A model generated the notes under the pieces. That model did no database searches. It saw only the letters and a program-made list of their open reading frames with translations, and was not told the origin of the DNA. DNA of 64,000 nt from MWEI01 sp964600235 (GTDB lineage Bacteria; Desulfobacterota; Desulfomonilia; UBA1062). The translations under genes and the position numbers were made by a program. Below are positions 26,021 through 35,680 of the stretch, piece after piece (within the stretch, counting starts at the first letter, position 1; every line of letters begins with the position of its first letter). Where the stretch lies: NCBI GenBank assembly GCA_964600235.1, contig CAZRIV010000009.1:115594-179593 (forward strand), given 5' to 3'.

Positions 26021-27292
26021 TTATGAGTACCTATCCAAGAATAGAAAGACAAATACTTTCATAATAACGATAAAAGCTACACATAAAATAATAATGTTTC
26101 GAATGTCTTCTTTTGTAGTCTCTGCTCTGTTTGGACTACATCTACCTACACTCGAGCACAACGCTAATAACATATAAAACGTTTCATATTCTAACGTTAC
26201 AAACATAGAGCTGATAATATAGCCAATCACACTGATAAAAAGAGCTGTTGTAAATAATTTATTACGCACGTCATTCGCTATACTTATATATTGAGTTAGA
26301 TTTTTTAAATTCATATATGCCAATGCAACCCAAAAGAAGAAACCGGGCAATCCGGTCTCTCCCATTATCTCAATAGCCGAATTATGAGCTATTAATTTAC
26401 TGGTATATTCATGAAATTTTCCTTTGCCTATTCCGAATATAGGATTTTGTTGCACCATTTCAAGACCTTCAGCCCACATATCAACTCTATTATAACCAGA
26501 CTTTTGTGAATCATGCATGGTTGTTAAATAGGAGGGAGCTCCTAAGAAAACAACAACTACCAGAAAAAGACCAAAAGCTAACTGTATTTTTGATGCCTTA
26601 ATATTCTTACCATAGTGCATAATAATAATTGCAAGAGATGTGAGGAATCCACCCCTCGAACTATTAAAATATATTGCAACACCCATCAAGATGACTAAAC
26701 ATAAATTAAGAACCCGAAGGAAGTAACTATAATATTGTGATGTTCTTTGTAATATGAATGGGAGAGATATTGTGAAGATAACACAAAAAACTCCTGGACC
26801 ATCGAATATTCCAACCCATTTTGTTCGTCCTGATCCACCAGATTCTATAACAGATGGATCTATCCAGCCAAGTGATTGTCCAGCCCATCCAACGCCACTG
26901 AGCTTATGTTGTATGCTCTCTACTCCGAGAATAGTCGCTAAAACCAGAAAAAAAAGAATTGCAGATTGTAATTGTGATATATCATCTATTGTTAGGATGA
27001 TTAGAAAATACAACCATGTTATTTTGAGATAGAAAACAAGCACCGGGCCAGTTAAAGGGATAGCAGCTGTCACACTTCCATTAATAATCGCTGATATTAT
27101 TAACCATAGAATCCATCCAATTAAATATTTGTCTGCCTGCATTAGACTGAATGGTTTTGTTCTAGCCCTTAGAGCAACGTAAATTGTCCATGAAGGGAAT
27201 AAAATAAAATCTGTAGGAAATCCCTTAACGAACGGAACCCATTCTTGAGGTGCAATAATTAGTAAAAACATATATATATATATGAATATCAT
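26021..27292 (-). CDS. O-antigen ligase/polymerase-type membrane protein (Wzy/WaaL family)
   Basis: A 423-residue integral membrane protein with about ten to twelve hydrophobic segments. The large periplasmic loop and Wzy_C motif region are recognisable: FNSSRGGFLTSLAIII, then GLEMVQQNPIFGIGKGKF and AHNSAIEIMGETGLPG. These are the shared signatures of Wzy polymerases and WaaL/exosortase-associated O-glycosylation ligases. It follows the GT4 gene at 27313-28509 by 20 bases on the same strand. I cannot tell polymerase from ligase by sequence alone; the presence of a Wzx flippase nearby favours polymerase. Confidence 0.82.
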   Translation of the reverse strand: MIFIYIYMFLLIIAPQEWVPFVKGFPTDFILFPSWTIYVALRARTKPFSLMQADKYLIGWILWLIISAIINGSVTAAIPLTGPVLVFYLKITWLYFLIILTIDDISQLQSAILFFLVLATILGVESIQHKLSGVGWAGQSLGWIDPSVIESGGSGRTKWVGIFDGPGVFCVIFTISLPFILQRTSQYYSYFLRVLNLCLVILMGVAIYFNSSRGGFLTSLAIIIMHYGKNIKASKIQLAFGLFLVVVVFLGAPSYLTTMHDSQKSGYNRVDMWAEGLEMVQQNPIFGIGKGKFHEYTSKLIAHNSAIEIMGETGLPGFFFWVALAYMNLKNLTQYISIANDVRNKLFTTALFISVIGYIISSMFVTLEYETFYMLLALCSSVGRCSPNRAETTKEDIRNIIILCVAFIVIMKVFVFLFLDRYS

Positions 27293-27312
27293 CTGATTAT
27301 CTTTTTATGCAA

Positions 27313-28509
27313 TTAGGACAGAGATGATTTTGAACAAGCTTTCAGTACAGAGTCAATGATCACGCTAGCGTTATTATCCCATGTATGTTCTTTTAAGGTT
27401 ATCTCTCGTGCTCTATCTCCAATGTTTTTCATGGCCTTATAATTAATAATAATATCGGAGATAGTTTTCGCCATCATATCAGAATCTAATGGTGGGAACA
27501 TGAAACCATTAGTGCCATGTACAATTACATCCTGAATCGGCATCAAGGAGGGGGCTACAATAATTTTTCCCAAAGCCATCATTTCGAACAGAACAACAGG
27601 AGATCCAAAATCATTTGAATGAGGGAGCACACCAATATCTATCGCATCTAGATAATCAATTATTTCTTTTCTATTTACAGCTCCAGTAAAAATAACTCTA
27701 TCATCAATACCCAATTGTTTACTCATTTCTTTCAGTTCAGACAATCTTAATCCTTCACCAATAATAATTGTTGAGACATTGGTATATCCCAAATCTATTA
27801 TTTTTTTTTGCGCTAATAATAATAGATCAAGCCTATCCCACCAATCAAACCACCCTGCGAAACCCAAAACGATTCTGTCTTCAAGACAAAATTTTCTTCT
27901 TATCTCATCTCTATTCGATTTATTATTAAATCTGGAGGGATCAACAGCATTAGGAGTCACTATAACTGGGCAAGTTGTGCAGCTATTAATTTTACTCTTC
28001 AATAAAGATGATACTGCAAATATCACTTTAGATTTTTCAAAAACATATTTTTCTATAGATGTTGCTATAACCCGGAGAATTAGTGGTCGAGCACGTCTAA
28101 TGCCTACTACCTCATTAACCTCCACGACTAAGGGTATTTTGTAATGTCTTGCAATAAAGGCTCCAGCAAAAAGAAAATATGCATTTCTCTCATAAATTAT
28201 ATCAACACGTTTTTGCTTAACAATCTTCTTAATTCGAATTATTGCATAGATATTATATAATATCTCTAATACCTCAAACAATATCTCAGGAGCATATTTA
28301 CTAATACTCTTCCATAATGTTTTAATGCCTTTTGTTTCTTCTGAGGCTTTGTCTAATGGCTTCTCTCCATATTCTTTCATTGGATCTATACCAGGGGGAG
28401 ATACCACTGTAACTTGATGACCCTTATTTTCGTAAGCCTTTACAATACTTGATATGTGAAGCCCTTCTGCGCCTCTCCCCATTGTCCTGTGATGATAGAG
28501 AATATGCAT
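27313..28509 (-). CDS. glycosyltransferase family 4
   Basis: A 398-residue GT-B protein opening MHILYHHRTMGRGAEGLHIS, a start seen in many exosortase-locus glycosyltransferases, with a linker segment that is partly hydrophobic (EILYNIYAIIRIKKIV). The C-terminal domain has PVIVTPNAVDPSRF, IVLGFAGWFDWWDRLDLLL and SNDFGSPVVLFEMMALGKII. It is five bases after the flippase gene and 20 bases before the Wzy-type gene on one strand. Activity is expected on a lipid-linked acceptor; specificity is unknown. Confidence 0.85.
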   Translation of the reverse strand: MHILYHHRTMGRGAEGLHISSIVKAYENKGHQVTVVSPPGIDPMKEYGEKPLDKASEETKGIKTLWKSISKYAPEILFEVLEILYNIYAIIRIKKIVKQKRVDIIYERNAYFLFAGAFIARHYKIPLVVEVNEVVGIRRARPLILRVIATSIEKYVFEKSKVIFAVSSLLKSKINSCTTCPVIVTPNAVDPSRFNNKSNRDEIRRKFCLEDRIVLGFAGWFDWWDRLDLLLLAQKKIIDLGYTNVSTIIIGEGLRLSELKEMSKQLGIDDRVIFTGAVNRKEIIDYLDAIDIGVLPHSNDFGSPVVLFEMMALGKIIVAPSLMPIQDVIVHGTNGFMFPPLDSDMMAKTISDIIINYKAMKNIGDRAREITLKEHTWDNNASVIIDSVLKACSKSSLS

Positions 28510-28514
28510 TCTAA

Positions 28515-29969
28515 CTACTTCCTTGTTGTTTTTATGTATTCGTAGACAAAGGATATTTCATCTTTAGTAAAGAACATACATAAATAGAGAAGTGCGGGAT
28601 ACGCTAGCAGTAATAACACTTTGATGAACAGCGATATCATGATCGGAGCATTTATTGCTAATAACGATATTAGATAGATGGTTATTGCAATTCCAATAGC
28701 AACAATAACTTTCTGATATTCATAATCCACTTTAAATAATCTTTGTGAAAAAGTATTTATTACCAAATTATTAATACTCGATTGGACTATTAAAGTTAAG
28801 CACGCACCATATATACCAAGGTATCGGATTAATATAAAAAATAATGTTACTTCTATCACTCCAGAGAACACGTTTGCATAGAACAATTTAATTGTCTGCT
28901 TCTGGTACAGAATTCCAGTCTGAAAAACATAATTACAACTGCCAATAATGTAAGACAAGACTATTAATGGGATGTAGTTGCTAACTCCAAAATATTGTTC
29001 GGTGGTTAACAAACGAACAATATCTACTGATGCCAAAGCAATTGCAAGTCCTCCCCATGCAACCACAAACACCAGGTAATTAAGTGTCTTCATCTGGATT
29101 TCTCTAGCATTGTCTTGTTTCATGACTGAAAATCTAAACGCACCAAAACTTCTTTGGAAAGGCTCAATAATAATCTCCTGTATCAATGTAGCGAATTTTA
29201 TTGCCAACCCATAAATTCCAACCGCATCCATTGACAAGAAAGACTTAATAATAAACCTGTCGGCATTACTTACAACAGCGGAAAAAATGCCGTTGAAAAG
29301 AAATGGATAGCTGTAAAGATACATTTGCTTAATTTTTCTGAAATGAAATCGTAGCCCGCATTCTTTCACAATCAGCACAGCACTGATAAGCAATCCTACA
29401 AAAACACTTAACAGATTTCCAATAAGAACACCGGTAACACCCAACTTCAAAAAAGCAACTGTATAAATATTACACCCAACTTGTACAAACAACTGCATGA
29501 GGCATAGAATTACATAAAAAAGAGAGTATTCTTTAGCCCTCATATATGAAAGACCTATTTGACGAGCCATTTCAAATACAATAATTGCAAAGGATATATT
29601 AAGAGCAAGGACGAGATCAGTAGAGTCGAAAAGCAACTTTGATAAAAATGTGCTGAAGCATGACAGCACCAATACAGATAAAGCAGTAACAACTATTGAT
29701 GTTATAAGCGATGTTGAAATTACAGCCAATCTATCTGTTTCATCTTCATATTCAAAGTAAAATCTAAGTGTTGCATGGGCCAAACCAACACTTACGAAGC
29801 TGGAGATTATTTGCGATGTCGAATTCATTATTTCCAGAGTTCCATATTCCGCAACACTTAGATATCTCGTGTAGAGGGGAAGAAGTATAAATGCTCCAGC
29901 CCTCATCGAAACATTCCCGATTGAATAAATTGATGTGTGCTTAAATAGTCTCTGTAAATCTCCAGCCAT
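28515..29969 (-). CDS. Wzx-type polysaccharide flippase
   Basis: A 484-residue MATE/MVF-like transporter with about 12-14 hydrophobic segments, starting LFKHTSIYSIGNVSMRAGAF and LPLYTRYLSVAEYGTLE, the standard N-terminus of polysaccharide biosynthesis flippases. Members move undecaprenyl-linked repeat units across the inner membrane. It lies eight bases from the MTase-APH gene and five from the GT4 gene, so it is inside one operon. Together with the Wzy-type gene it indicates a Wzx/Wzy-dependent pathway, as opposed to ABC-exporter or synthase pathways. Confidence 0.9.
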   Translation of the reverse strand: MAGDLQRLFKHTSIYSIGNVSMRAGAFILLPLYTRYLSVAEYGTLEIMNSTSQIISSFVSVGLAHATLRFYFEYEDETDRLAVISTSLITSIVVTALSVLVLSCFSTFLSKLLFDSTDLVLALNISFAIIVFEMARQIGLSYMRAKEYSLFYVILCLMQLFVQVGCNIYTVAFLKLGVTGVLIGNLLSVFVGLLISAVLIVKECGLRFHFRKIKQMYLYSYPFLFNGIFSAVVSNADRFIIKSFLSMDAVGIYGLAIKFATLIQEIIIEPFQRSFGAFRFSVMKQDNAREIQMKTLNYLVFVVAWGGLAIALASVDIVRLLTTEQYFGVSNYIPLIVLSYIIGSCNYVFQTGILYQKQTIKLFYANVFSGVIEVTLFFILIRYLGIYGACLTLIVQSSINNLVINTFSQRLFKVDYEYQKVIVAIGIAITIYLISLLAINAPIMISLFIKVLLLLAYPALLYLCMFFTKDEISFVYEYIKTTRK

Positions 29970-29976
29970 TATAAAC

Positions 29977-31620
29977 CTACTTACCGTTCAGTATTGCTTC
30001 GCATGAAGGAATTAGATATCTCTGGATAACTTGATTATGCCATTGGGGTGATTGTTTAATCTCTACATTGTAGAAGTGGTCATTTAAATATTTTACCAAT
30101 GCTATAAATGCTGTCATGGATATTATGTTATGCGATAATTGTAAATATTCTCCAAATCTTATTATTTTAGGATCCTTTATTGGCTCATTGATCAACTCAT
30201 GTAGATAATGTACTGGATTCATTTTTTTATATATATTTTCTTGCAAATGTTGAAACGTAATAAAATCGACCATCGGTAGCCCAGGAATTTTAGCTAGATC
30301 CCAGTCTATTATCCCAGTTATTTTACTATTATGATCACAAATAATATTAGAATACTTAAAGTCTCCATGTTGAATAAATAATGGCAATTGATTATATAAG
30401 AATTCTTCTCTAATTTTCGCAGCTACATCTAGAAATTTATTTTTATTATCATTCATCAAAAAAGGAATGATTACCCTAATCTCTTCGTCTATCAGTATTG
30501 AGCACGAATGCGGATCAATATTCCCTACTCTCATTGCATTCGACTTCAAGAACATCTCTACTTCTTCAGATATGATTTGTTTTCGGCTTATGTTTGGCGG
30601 GTGTAAATCCAAAGACAGACCATTAATTTTTGTTTCGGCGAAATAATACTGCCCCTGATAAAAGCCTTTTTTCAGAGGCTTAGGGACTACTACTGGCAAT
30701 TCACATTTTTTAAGAGTCGACAACACATCAAAATTATTGCTACATCGCAGCCGACCTATATCTGTTTGCGGCAACCTAACAATAATTTGCCCAAAATCCG
30801 CAACCACACTTTCAGCACTACCTAATCTAATAAGATTTGGTTGAGTTAAGTCAGACCCGATATCTCTTCTTAATTCTGACATTATTGATTCAAGTAGAGT
30901 TGGAAATCTATATTTATTACTTACACCTGACTTGTTCATATAAATTGCGCTATAATTATCTCTCAAATACCTAATTTTTATATTTGATTTCAAATCAGCA
31001 AGTTGTTTTAAAAAGCTACTATTGTCTACTTGCCTAACAAGATATATTTTTTTAACATTAGGAAAGTATTCAATGTTTTTTATCTTGGATAAGCCTGACT
31101 TGGCATTTTTCTTTAGTATGTCTTTAAGCTTTATTCTAAAAATTCTTTCTATAAAACTACCTACTTGAACCTTTCCAAAATTCATGTAGAATTCACCCAG
31201 GATATCTAGTGACCGAACTATCTCATGAAAATCTAAGCTTTCCCGTCTATCTCCAGAAGAGTATTCAGTAATATTTAATTTGTGAAAGCAAATATTATTA
31301 AAACAAAGATTACTAAAAGGTAACTCATGCATCCTTCCGACTACTAAATAAATATTATGCACTCCCTTTTTATTAATGCGTTCTTTAATTACTATAGCCT
31401 GATTATAATTTCTGCAGTAACAGATAACTTTTCTTACATGAGGTGCCAAAGATAAGGCTGTACCCCCTTGGGATGTATCATTTACCAAAACATTCGCATT
31501 TTGTTGGAAAGACATAAAAAATTTAAATAGACCATTCCTTACAGGATCTTTCTCGCCAACTATGCTCCCTAAATCGTTTATATTTAGAGCTTCTTCATTT
31601 TTCCGATGATCATAGATCAT
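29977..31620 (-). CDS. methyltransferase-like / aminoglycoside-phosphotransferase-like fusion
   Basis: A 547-residue protein. Residues about 40-160 read like a diverged Rossmann methyltransferase: VLVNDTSQGGTALSLAP in the SAM-loop position, then VRKVICYCRN and VGRMHELPFSNLCFNNICFH. Residues about 280-540 form a kinase of the APH/ChoK type with the catalytic FIQHGDFKYSNIICD and metal-binding ITGIIDWDLAKI. The SAM loop lacks the usual GxGxG, so the first domain may only bind. The start at 31620 overlaps the upstream glycosyltransferase stop by 11 bases (ATGATCTATGA); a longer frame to 31713 lies inside that gene. Kinases of this type in sugar loci are thought to phosphorylate a sugar or lipid; here the substrate is unknown. 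Confidence 0.65.
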   Translation of the reverse strand: MIYDHRKNEEALNINDLGSIVGEKDPVRNGLFKFFMSFQQNANVLVNDTSQGGTALSLAPHVRKVICYCRNYNQAIVIKERINKKGVHNIYLVVGRMHELPFSNLCFNNICFHKLNITEYSSGDRRESLDFHEIVRSLDILGEFYMNFGKVQVGSFIERIFRIKLKDILKKNAKSGLSKIKNIEYFPNVKKIYLVRQVDNSSFLKQLADLKSNIKIRYLRDNYSAIYMNKSGVSNKYRFPTLLESIMSELRRDIGSDLTQPNLIRLGSAESVVADFGQIIVRLPQTDIGRLRCSNNFDVLSTLKKCELPVVVPKPLKKGFYQGQYYFAETKINGLSLDLHPPNISRKQIISEEVEMFLKSNAMRVGNIDPHSCSILIDEEIRVIIPFLMNDNKNKFLDVAAKIREEFLYNQLPLFIQHGDFKYSNIICDHNSKITGIIDWDLAKIPGLPMVDFITFQHLQENIYKKMNPVHYLHELINEPIKDPKIIRFGEYLQLSHNIISMTAFIALVKYLNDHFYNVEIKQSPQWHNQVIQRYLIPSCEAILNGK

Positions 31621-32986
31621 AGGCTTCCATCCTATTACGTAACTTTTCCAAATGATGATTGAAAGAGAGTATAGAAACCTTTTTCGGATCAGCTTCGTGG
31701 GATTCATGGTCATGAGTTGCCGATAGTTTTTTGATTAAATACAATATATTTTTTTGTATCTTATCCTTCTCGTCTTTTGACATACAGATTACATGATTAA
31801 ATTCTCTGACTAGGCCATGTGTCGCCCCTCCTACATCCACAAAAGCAAGAATAGGAGTGCCCGACATGAGATATTCATACGTTTTTGCCGGGATTTGAAT
31901 TGGTTGATTTTCAGCAAAGAGTACTAAAACATCAACTCCCTTCATGATAGTCAAGGCTTCTTCGAAAGATACTTGATCATGTTCAAATATTATATCATCT
32001 AACCCATAATCACTTATCATGTTTTTCAGTGACTTATTACCCCATAATCCTGACTTACCCCAGAAATGAATTTCAATATCTTCTTTCGATATGGATTTAT
32101 TGGTTATCAACTCTTTAACCGACTGGATCAATGGTTCAGGATTTCTATGCTCATAATCCAAATCCCCCAAATGACCGAAAACCACTTTCTCATGTGCATA
32201 GATCTTGGGATTCACATTATCAAACAGATTTAATTCGACCCCATTTGGTAATACAAGTGCCTTATGACTGAAATCATACCCAGCTATAGAAATAAATAAA
32301 TCCAACATTGCTTTAGTTGTAACTGTGATTGTGTCTGCTTTCTCAATAACTTTTTTGAATAGTCTTCGATTGGCGATGGCGAGAAACTCTCTAGAAATGC
32401 TGTCATATACCCATGGATCCCTAAAATCTGCTATCCAGTGTAGGCCATTGAATTTTTTCTTCAGTAAGAATCCAACAAGATGGCAACTGTGAGGTGGAGA
32501 TGATGTTACAATAAATCGAAATTGATTCCTCTTAAGGAGTGCATTTCCAGCATGAAAGGCAGATAGTATCCACAGGTTTTTGCTGTCAGGGAAGGCCATG
32601 AGTTCTTTAGGTAATTTCAAACAATTATAAATTAACCTACCGGTAAGATAAAAAATATTATCACGATTCTCATGTATTGAATCCATTGATTCTTGAGGGT
32701 TTATCGATCTAGGCAAAGATCCTCTGAAAGGGTTATTAATTGTTCTAGTGAAAATAACATTATCCTTGCTGTTTGAATCATCTAGACATATTTTTGTTTC
32801 TTTATGTATTCTGTTGGGGGCTTCTGCAATGACAGTTGTAACATACCCCTTATCAGAAAAATATTTATTCATCTTCCATATCCTCTTTCCACCAACCGCT
32901 TGATTAGGTGGATAGAAATATGAGATCATAAGCAAAGATTTTTCCAGATCATCATTTGTTAATGTTATAGATGGTGTTAATAACAT
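31610..32986 (-). CDS. glycosyltransferase (GT4-like)
   Basis: A 458-residue protein with a GT-B start (LLMISYFYPPNQAVGGKRIW), a nucleotide-sugar domain with LVLPNGVELNLF, VVFGHLGDLDYEHRNPEPLI and a terminal LVLFAENQPIQIPAKTYEYL. This is the pattern of group 1 glycosyltransferases related to the GT4 clan, although the E-x7-E block is altered. GAGG eight bases upstream supports the start at 32986. It overlaps the MTase-APH gene by 11 bases, so those two are co-translated. Nothing identifies the sugar. Confidence 0.8.
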   Translation of the reverse strand: MLLTPSITLTNDDLEKSLLMISYFYPPNQAVGGKRIWKMNKYFSDKGYVTTVIAEAPNRIHKETKICLDDSNSKDNVIFTRTINNPFRGSLPRSINPQESMDSIHENRDNIFYLTGRLIYNCLKLPKELMAFPDSKNLWILSAFHAGNALLKRNQFRFIVTSSPPHSCHLVGFLLKKKFNGLHWIADFRDPWVYDSISREFLAIANRRLFKKVIEKADTITVTTKAMLDLFISIAGYDFSHKALVLPNGVELNLFDNVNPKIYAHEKVVFGHLGDLDYEHRNPEPLIQSVKELITNKSISKEDIEIHFWGKSGLWGNKSLKNMISDYGLDDIIFEHDQVSFEEALTIMKGVDVLVLFAENQPIQIPAKTYEYLMSGTPILAFVDVGGATHGLVREFNHVICMSKDEKDKIQKNILYLIKKLSATHDHESHEADPKKVSILSFNHHLEKLRNRMEAYDL

Positions 32987-33169
32987 GTATGTATCCTCAA
33001 TTATAAGTAAATCCTTAAATCATATCTCTGGCCATCATCACAGCGTCATTGTTTATATAGATTGAATTCAAATTGCTGTAGGTTGAGATGGCTTGCCTTA
33101 AACAACCCTCATCCTATACCAGAAGAGTTTTGTGATAAACGCCAATAAAGTACTTCTCATGTTGGTATC

Positions 33170-34375
33170 TCAATAGTTGCTATCAATTTGTTTTTTCAGA
33201 AAATCTTTTGTGTTGGATAACATCTGGTGTGATGAAAACTTATTCATGATAGTTTCCTTACCCATCTTCCCCATTAGTTGCCTCAAAGTAAAATCTGTGG
33301 TTAAGGTTTCAATAGCGTTGGCAAGTTCTTTAACATTTTCAGGATTCACAAGGTATCCTTCTTTCCCATGAGTTATAACTTCAGGAATTCCTCCTACACG
33401 AGAAGCTACAATAGGAAGACCAGCAGCCATCGCTTCTAGTAAACTATAAGGAAGGGCTTCGGATAAAGAAGGCATGGTAAAAATATCCGCTCCAGCTAGA
33501 AGCGCCGGGACATCTTCCCGATAACCCAAAAGCTTAATATAATTTTTCATGCCGAAATCATTTATCTTCCGTTCGAGTTCAAGTTTTAAGTTGCCTTGTC
33601 CAGCAATGAAACATTTAACAGGAATATTCCTTTGCTTAAGTATTGATATTGCTTCGATTAAGTAAATATGCCCTTTTTCTTCAGATAAATTACCTGTTGC
33701 TAGTATACTAAATTCATTGTCATCGACATTAAGCACATCCCGAGTTGATTTTCTTAAGACTTCGATATTGGAAAACTGACTTGGATCAATTCCATTATAT
33801 ATTGTACTACAGTTTTCTTTTGGTATGTTGTATAAATGAATATATGCTTCACGTGTACCAGTATTGACAAATAATATCTTGTGCAGAAGGTTAAGACTGA
33901 TACCTCTAATTAATCTCTTTTTTAGTGAATATCGACTTGGGACAGGCAACGGGAATCCTGGTTTTTTATAAAATAAGGGTAAGCTGTCTTTCGATTCAGC
34001 CCAGTGAACAATCATTATCCGTTTTCTTATATTGGTTAACCATGATGCCCATACAGGAGCTAATAGATCATCTGAGGATCCGTTGAAAATTACTAAATCG
34101 GGCATTATTTGTCTATATAATCTTATGCCTTCTTTTATAGATGAGTGGAATGGTAAATAGCGCCAATCATACTGCCATTGGTTAACATGGCCTATCTTAT
34201 CTATCTCAATAAAGACGCGATTACCATCTCCAGGATGAAATGCATAATGAAGTTCACACCCTTCACTTAATAAGATTGTTGATATTTGTTTGAGATATAA
34301 TTGAGCTCCCGCAATGTTCTGATGACCTTTACAAACAATTAGAACTCTAGTTTTTTTTGATGAGCAATGATTCAT
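33170..34375 (-). CDS. glycosyltransferase family 4
   Basis: A 401-residue GT-B enzyme. The N-terminal part has VLIVCKGHQNIAGAQLYLKQ; the C-terminal domain has CSTIYNGIDPSQF, ILATGNLSEEKGHIYLIEA and the donor-binding SLSEALPYSLLEAMAAGLP followed by VASRVGGIPEVI. All GT4 signatures are intact. It is separated by 183 bases from the next gene downstream and 98 from the hydrolase upstream, so it may have its own promoter, which I cannot identify. Confidence 0.88.
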   Translation of the reverse strand: MNHCSSKKTRVLIVCKGHQNIAGAQLYLKQISTILLSEGCELHYAFHPGDGNRVFIEIDKIGHVNQWQYDWRYLPFHSSIKEGIRLYRQIMPDLVIFNGSSDDLLAPVWASWLTNIRKRIMIVHWAESKDSLPLFYKKPGFPLPVPSRYSLKKRLIRGISLNLLHKILFVNTGTREAYIHLYNIPKENCSTIYNGIDPSQFSNIEVLRKSTRDVLNVDDNEFSILATGNLSEEKGHIYLIEAISILKQRNIPVKCFIAGQGNLKLELERKINDFGMKNYIKLLGYREDVPALLAGADIFTMPSLSEALPYSLLEAMAAGLPIVASRVGGIPEVITHGKEGYLVNPENVKELANAIETLTTDFTLRQLMGKMGKETIMNKFSSHQMLSNTKDFLKKQIDSNY

Positions 34376-34473
34376 CCTAATAATTCACTCCAATATTTTT
34401 ATAACACCTAATAATGACTATTCTCCTGCAGAGTCGGGGGGGGGTTACTTAAATGGAATTAACACTAAGGGTA

Positions 34474-35406
34474 TCATCGCGTGAATTGCATAAGCCACTG
34501 TGAAATGTCTTCCTTCATCTTGGCCTGGTGATCATCACCCGAGAAAATATGATTTGCCTTTTCAACTTCAATATAATTAATAAAAGGACTGTTTTCATTA
34601 CTATCGATGTATCTGTCTTTAAAATATTTTTTTAACTCCCACGTAGCAGAATCAATCTCTGCAAAATATAATAGAATAGGTCTTCTGCTTCTCATATACT
34701 TTTCAAATGATCTAACAAAGCTCCAATTGAAATTCTTTGGTAATTCAGTCTGTTGAGGACCAATCTTCTTTCTATATGCCCCACTATACTTATGCTTTAA
34801 ATAATTCACTATAGATGTAAGTATTGTTTTGTACTCCCCTTTCCCTGTTAAGAATCTTATCCATGGATTTATTCTGAAAATATTTGATCTATATCTTAGT
34901 ATGTTACTCTTAATTTCCCATGGGTCCTTTCCCTCTAAGTATTCTTTTGACGACAGTGTTATCGGCCCACCAATGTCTACGACACCGGCAATATCCTTTT
35001 TCTTCGCAGCAGAGTGCACTGCTGTCAAACCTCCACCACAAAAACCAAGATATATTATCTTATCTTTACTGAAGATACTTGCCAGAAAATCTGCAGCACT
35101 CTCAGCATTGGGAACGAAAAGCCCTGTTTCAATATCTGAAAATATCTTTACAATACTTTCTTCATCGATGTCCCCTTCACTGTTCCCAATACCACTATCA
35201 TCATACCGCAAGACATTAAAACCTTCTTCAGCCAAATAACGGGAAATTTTAACTTGTAATCTATGCCAACCAACCATATCATTAATACCAGTGTTCAAGC
35301 ATACCAAAGAGACATGCTTGTATTTATCAATGTTGCCATAGTGAAGAATACCACGAAGAATACAGCCGGTTGGAGATTTTATTTCAACACACTCTTCTTT
35401 ATTCAT
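34474..35406 (-). CDS. alpha/beta-hydrolase-fold protein with Cys at nucleophile position
   Basis: A 310-residue alpha/beta hydrolase of the type associated with exosortase A loci. The oxyanion strand region is LVCLNTGINDMVG, the acid region is LRYDDSGIGNSEGD, and the nucleophile elbow is YLGFCGGGLTA with Cys123 where Ser is usual; a late His lies in KANHIFSGDD. A Cys nucleophile occurs in dienelactone hydrolase-like enzymes, so activity is still possible. It has no signal peptide. A second hydrolase-like gene lies immediately upstream. The family is believed to modify or release polymer-linked groups, but no substrate is known. Confidence 0.75.
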   Translation of the reverse strand: MNKEECVEIKSPTGCILRGILHYGNIDKYKHVSLVCLNTGINDMVGWHRLQVKISRYLAEEGFNVLRYDDSGIGNSEGDIDEESIVKIFSDIETGLFVPNAESAADFLASIFSKDKIIYLGFCGGGLTAVHSAAKKKDIAGVVDIGGPITLSSKEYLEGKDPWEIKSNILRYRSNIFRINPWIRFLTGKGEYKTILTSIVNYLKHKYSGAYRKKIGPQQTELPKNFNWSFVRSFEKYMRSRRPILLYFAEIDSATWELKKYFKDRYIDSNENSPFINYIEVEKANHIFSGDDHQAKMKEDISQWLMQFTR

Positions 35407-35680
35407 TTCATTGGCCTTCCAAGTAATAAAGCAGGGAGGTGTTCAACTGGATTTCTCGTTTCATAATTATCCCTTTTCCACATCATACTCCGACCTGTTT
35501 ATCGAAGTATCTGACACACAACATGATATTTGCTGCCATCATGTAATCCATTATATGACTATTTCTTTTTCATCTAAAATACTCAAACCTCTATTTAACA
35601 ACCTGACTCATCTTCCTGTTATGTTTTTACCTTTGCATATGTAAATAATCATCGATAGATCCCTGATGCCGACAATCATT

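Noticed and set aside
33000..33169. Additional sigma-54-like matches upstream of 32986 and 43811
   Set aside because: They keep only the GG and GC spacing and lack the flanking consensus (TGGCA and TTGC), so they are within chance expectation.
35411..35644. Plus-strand frame between the two hydrolase genes
   Set aside because: No similarity, irregular composition and no start context; it is in the promoter region of the opposite-strand gene.
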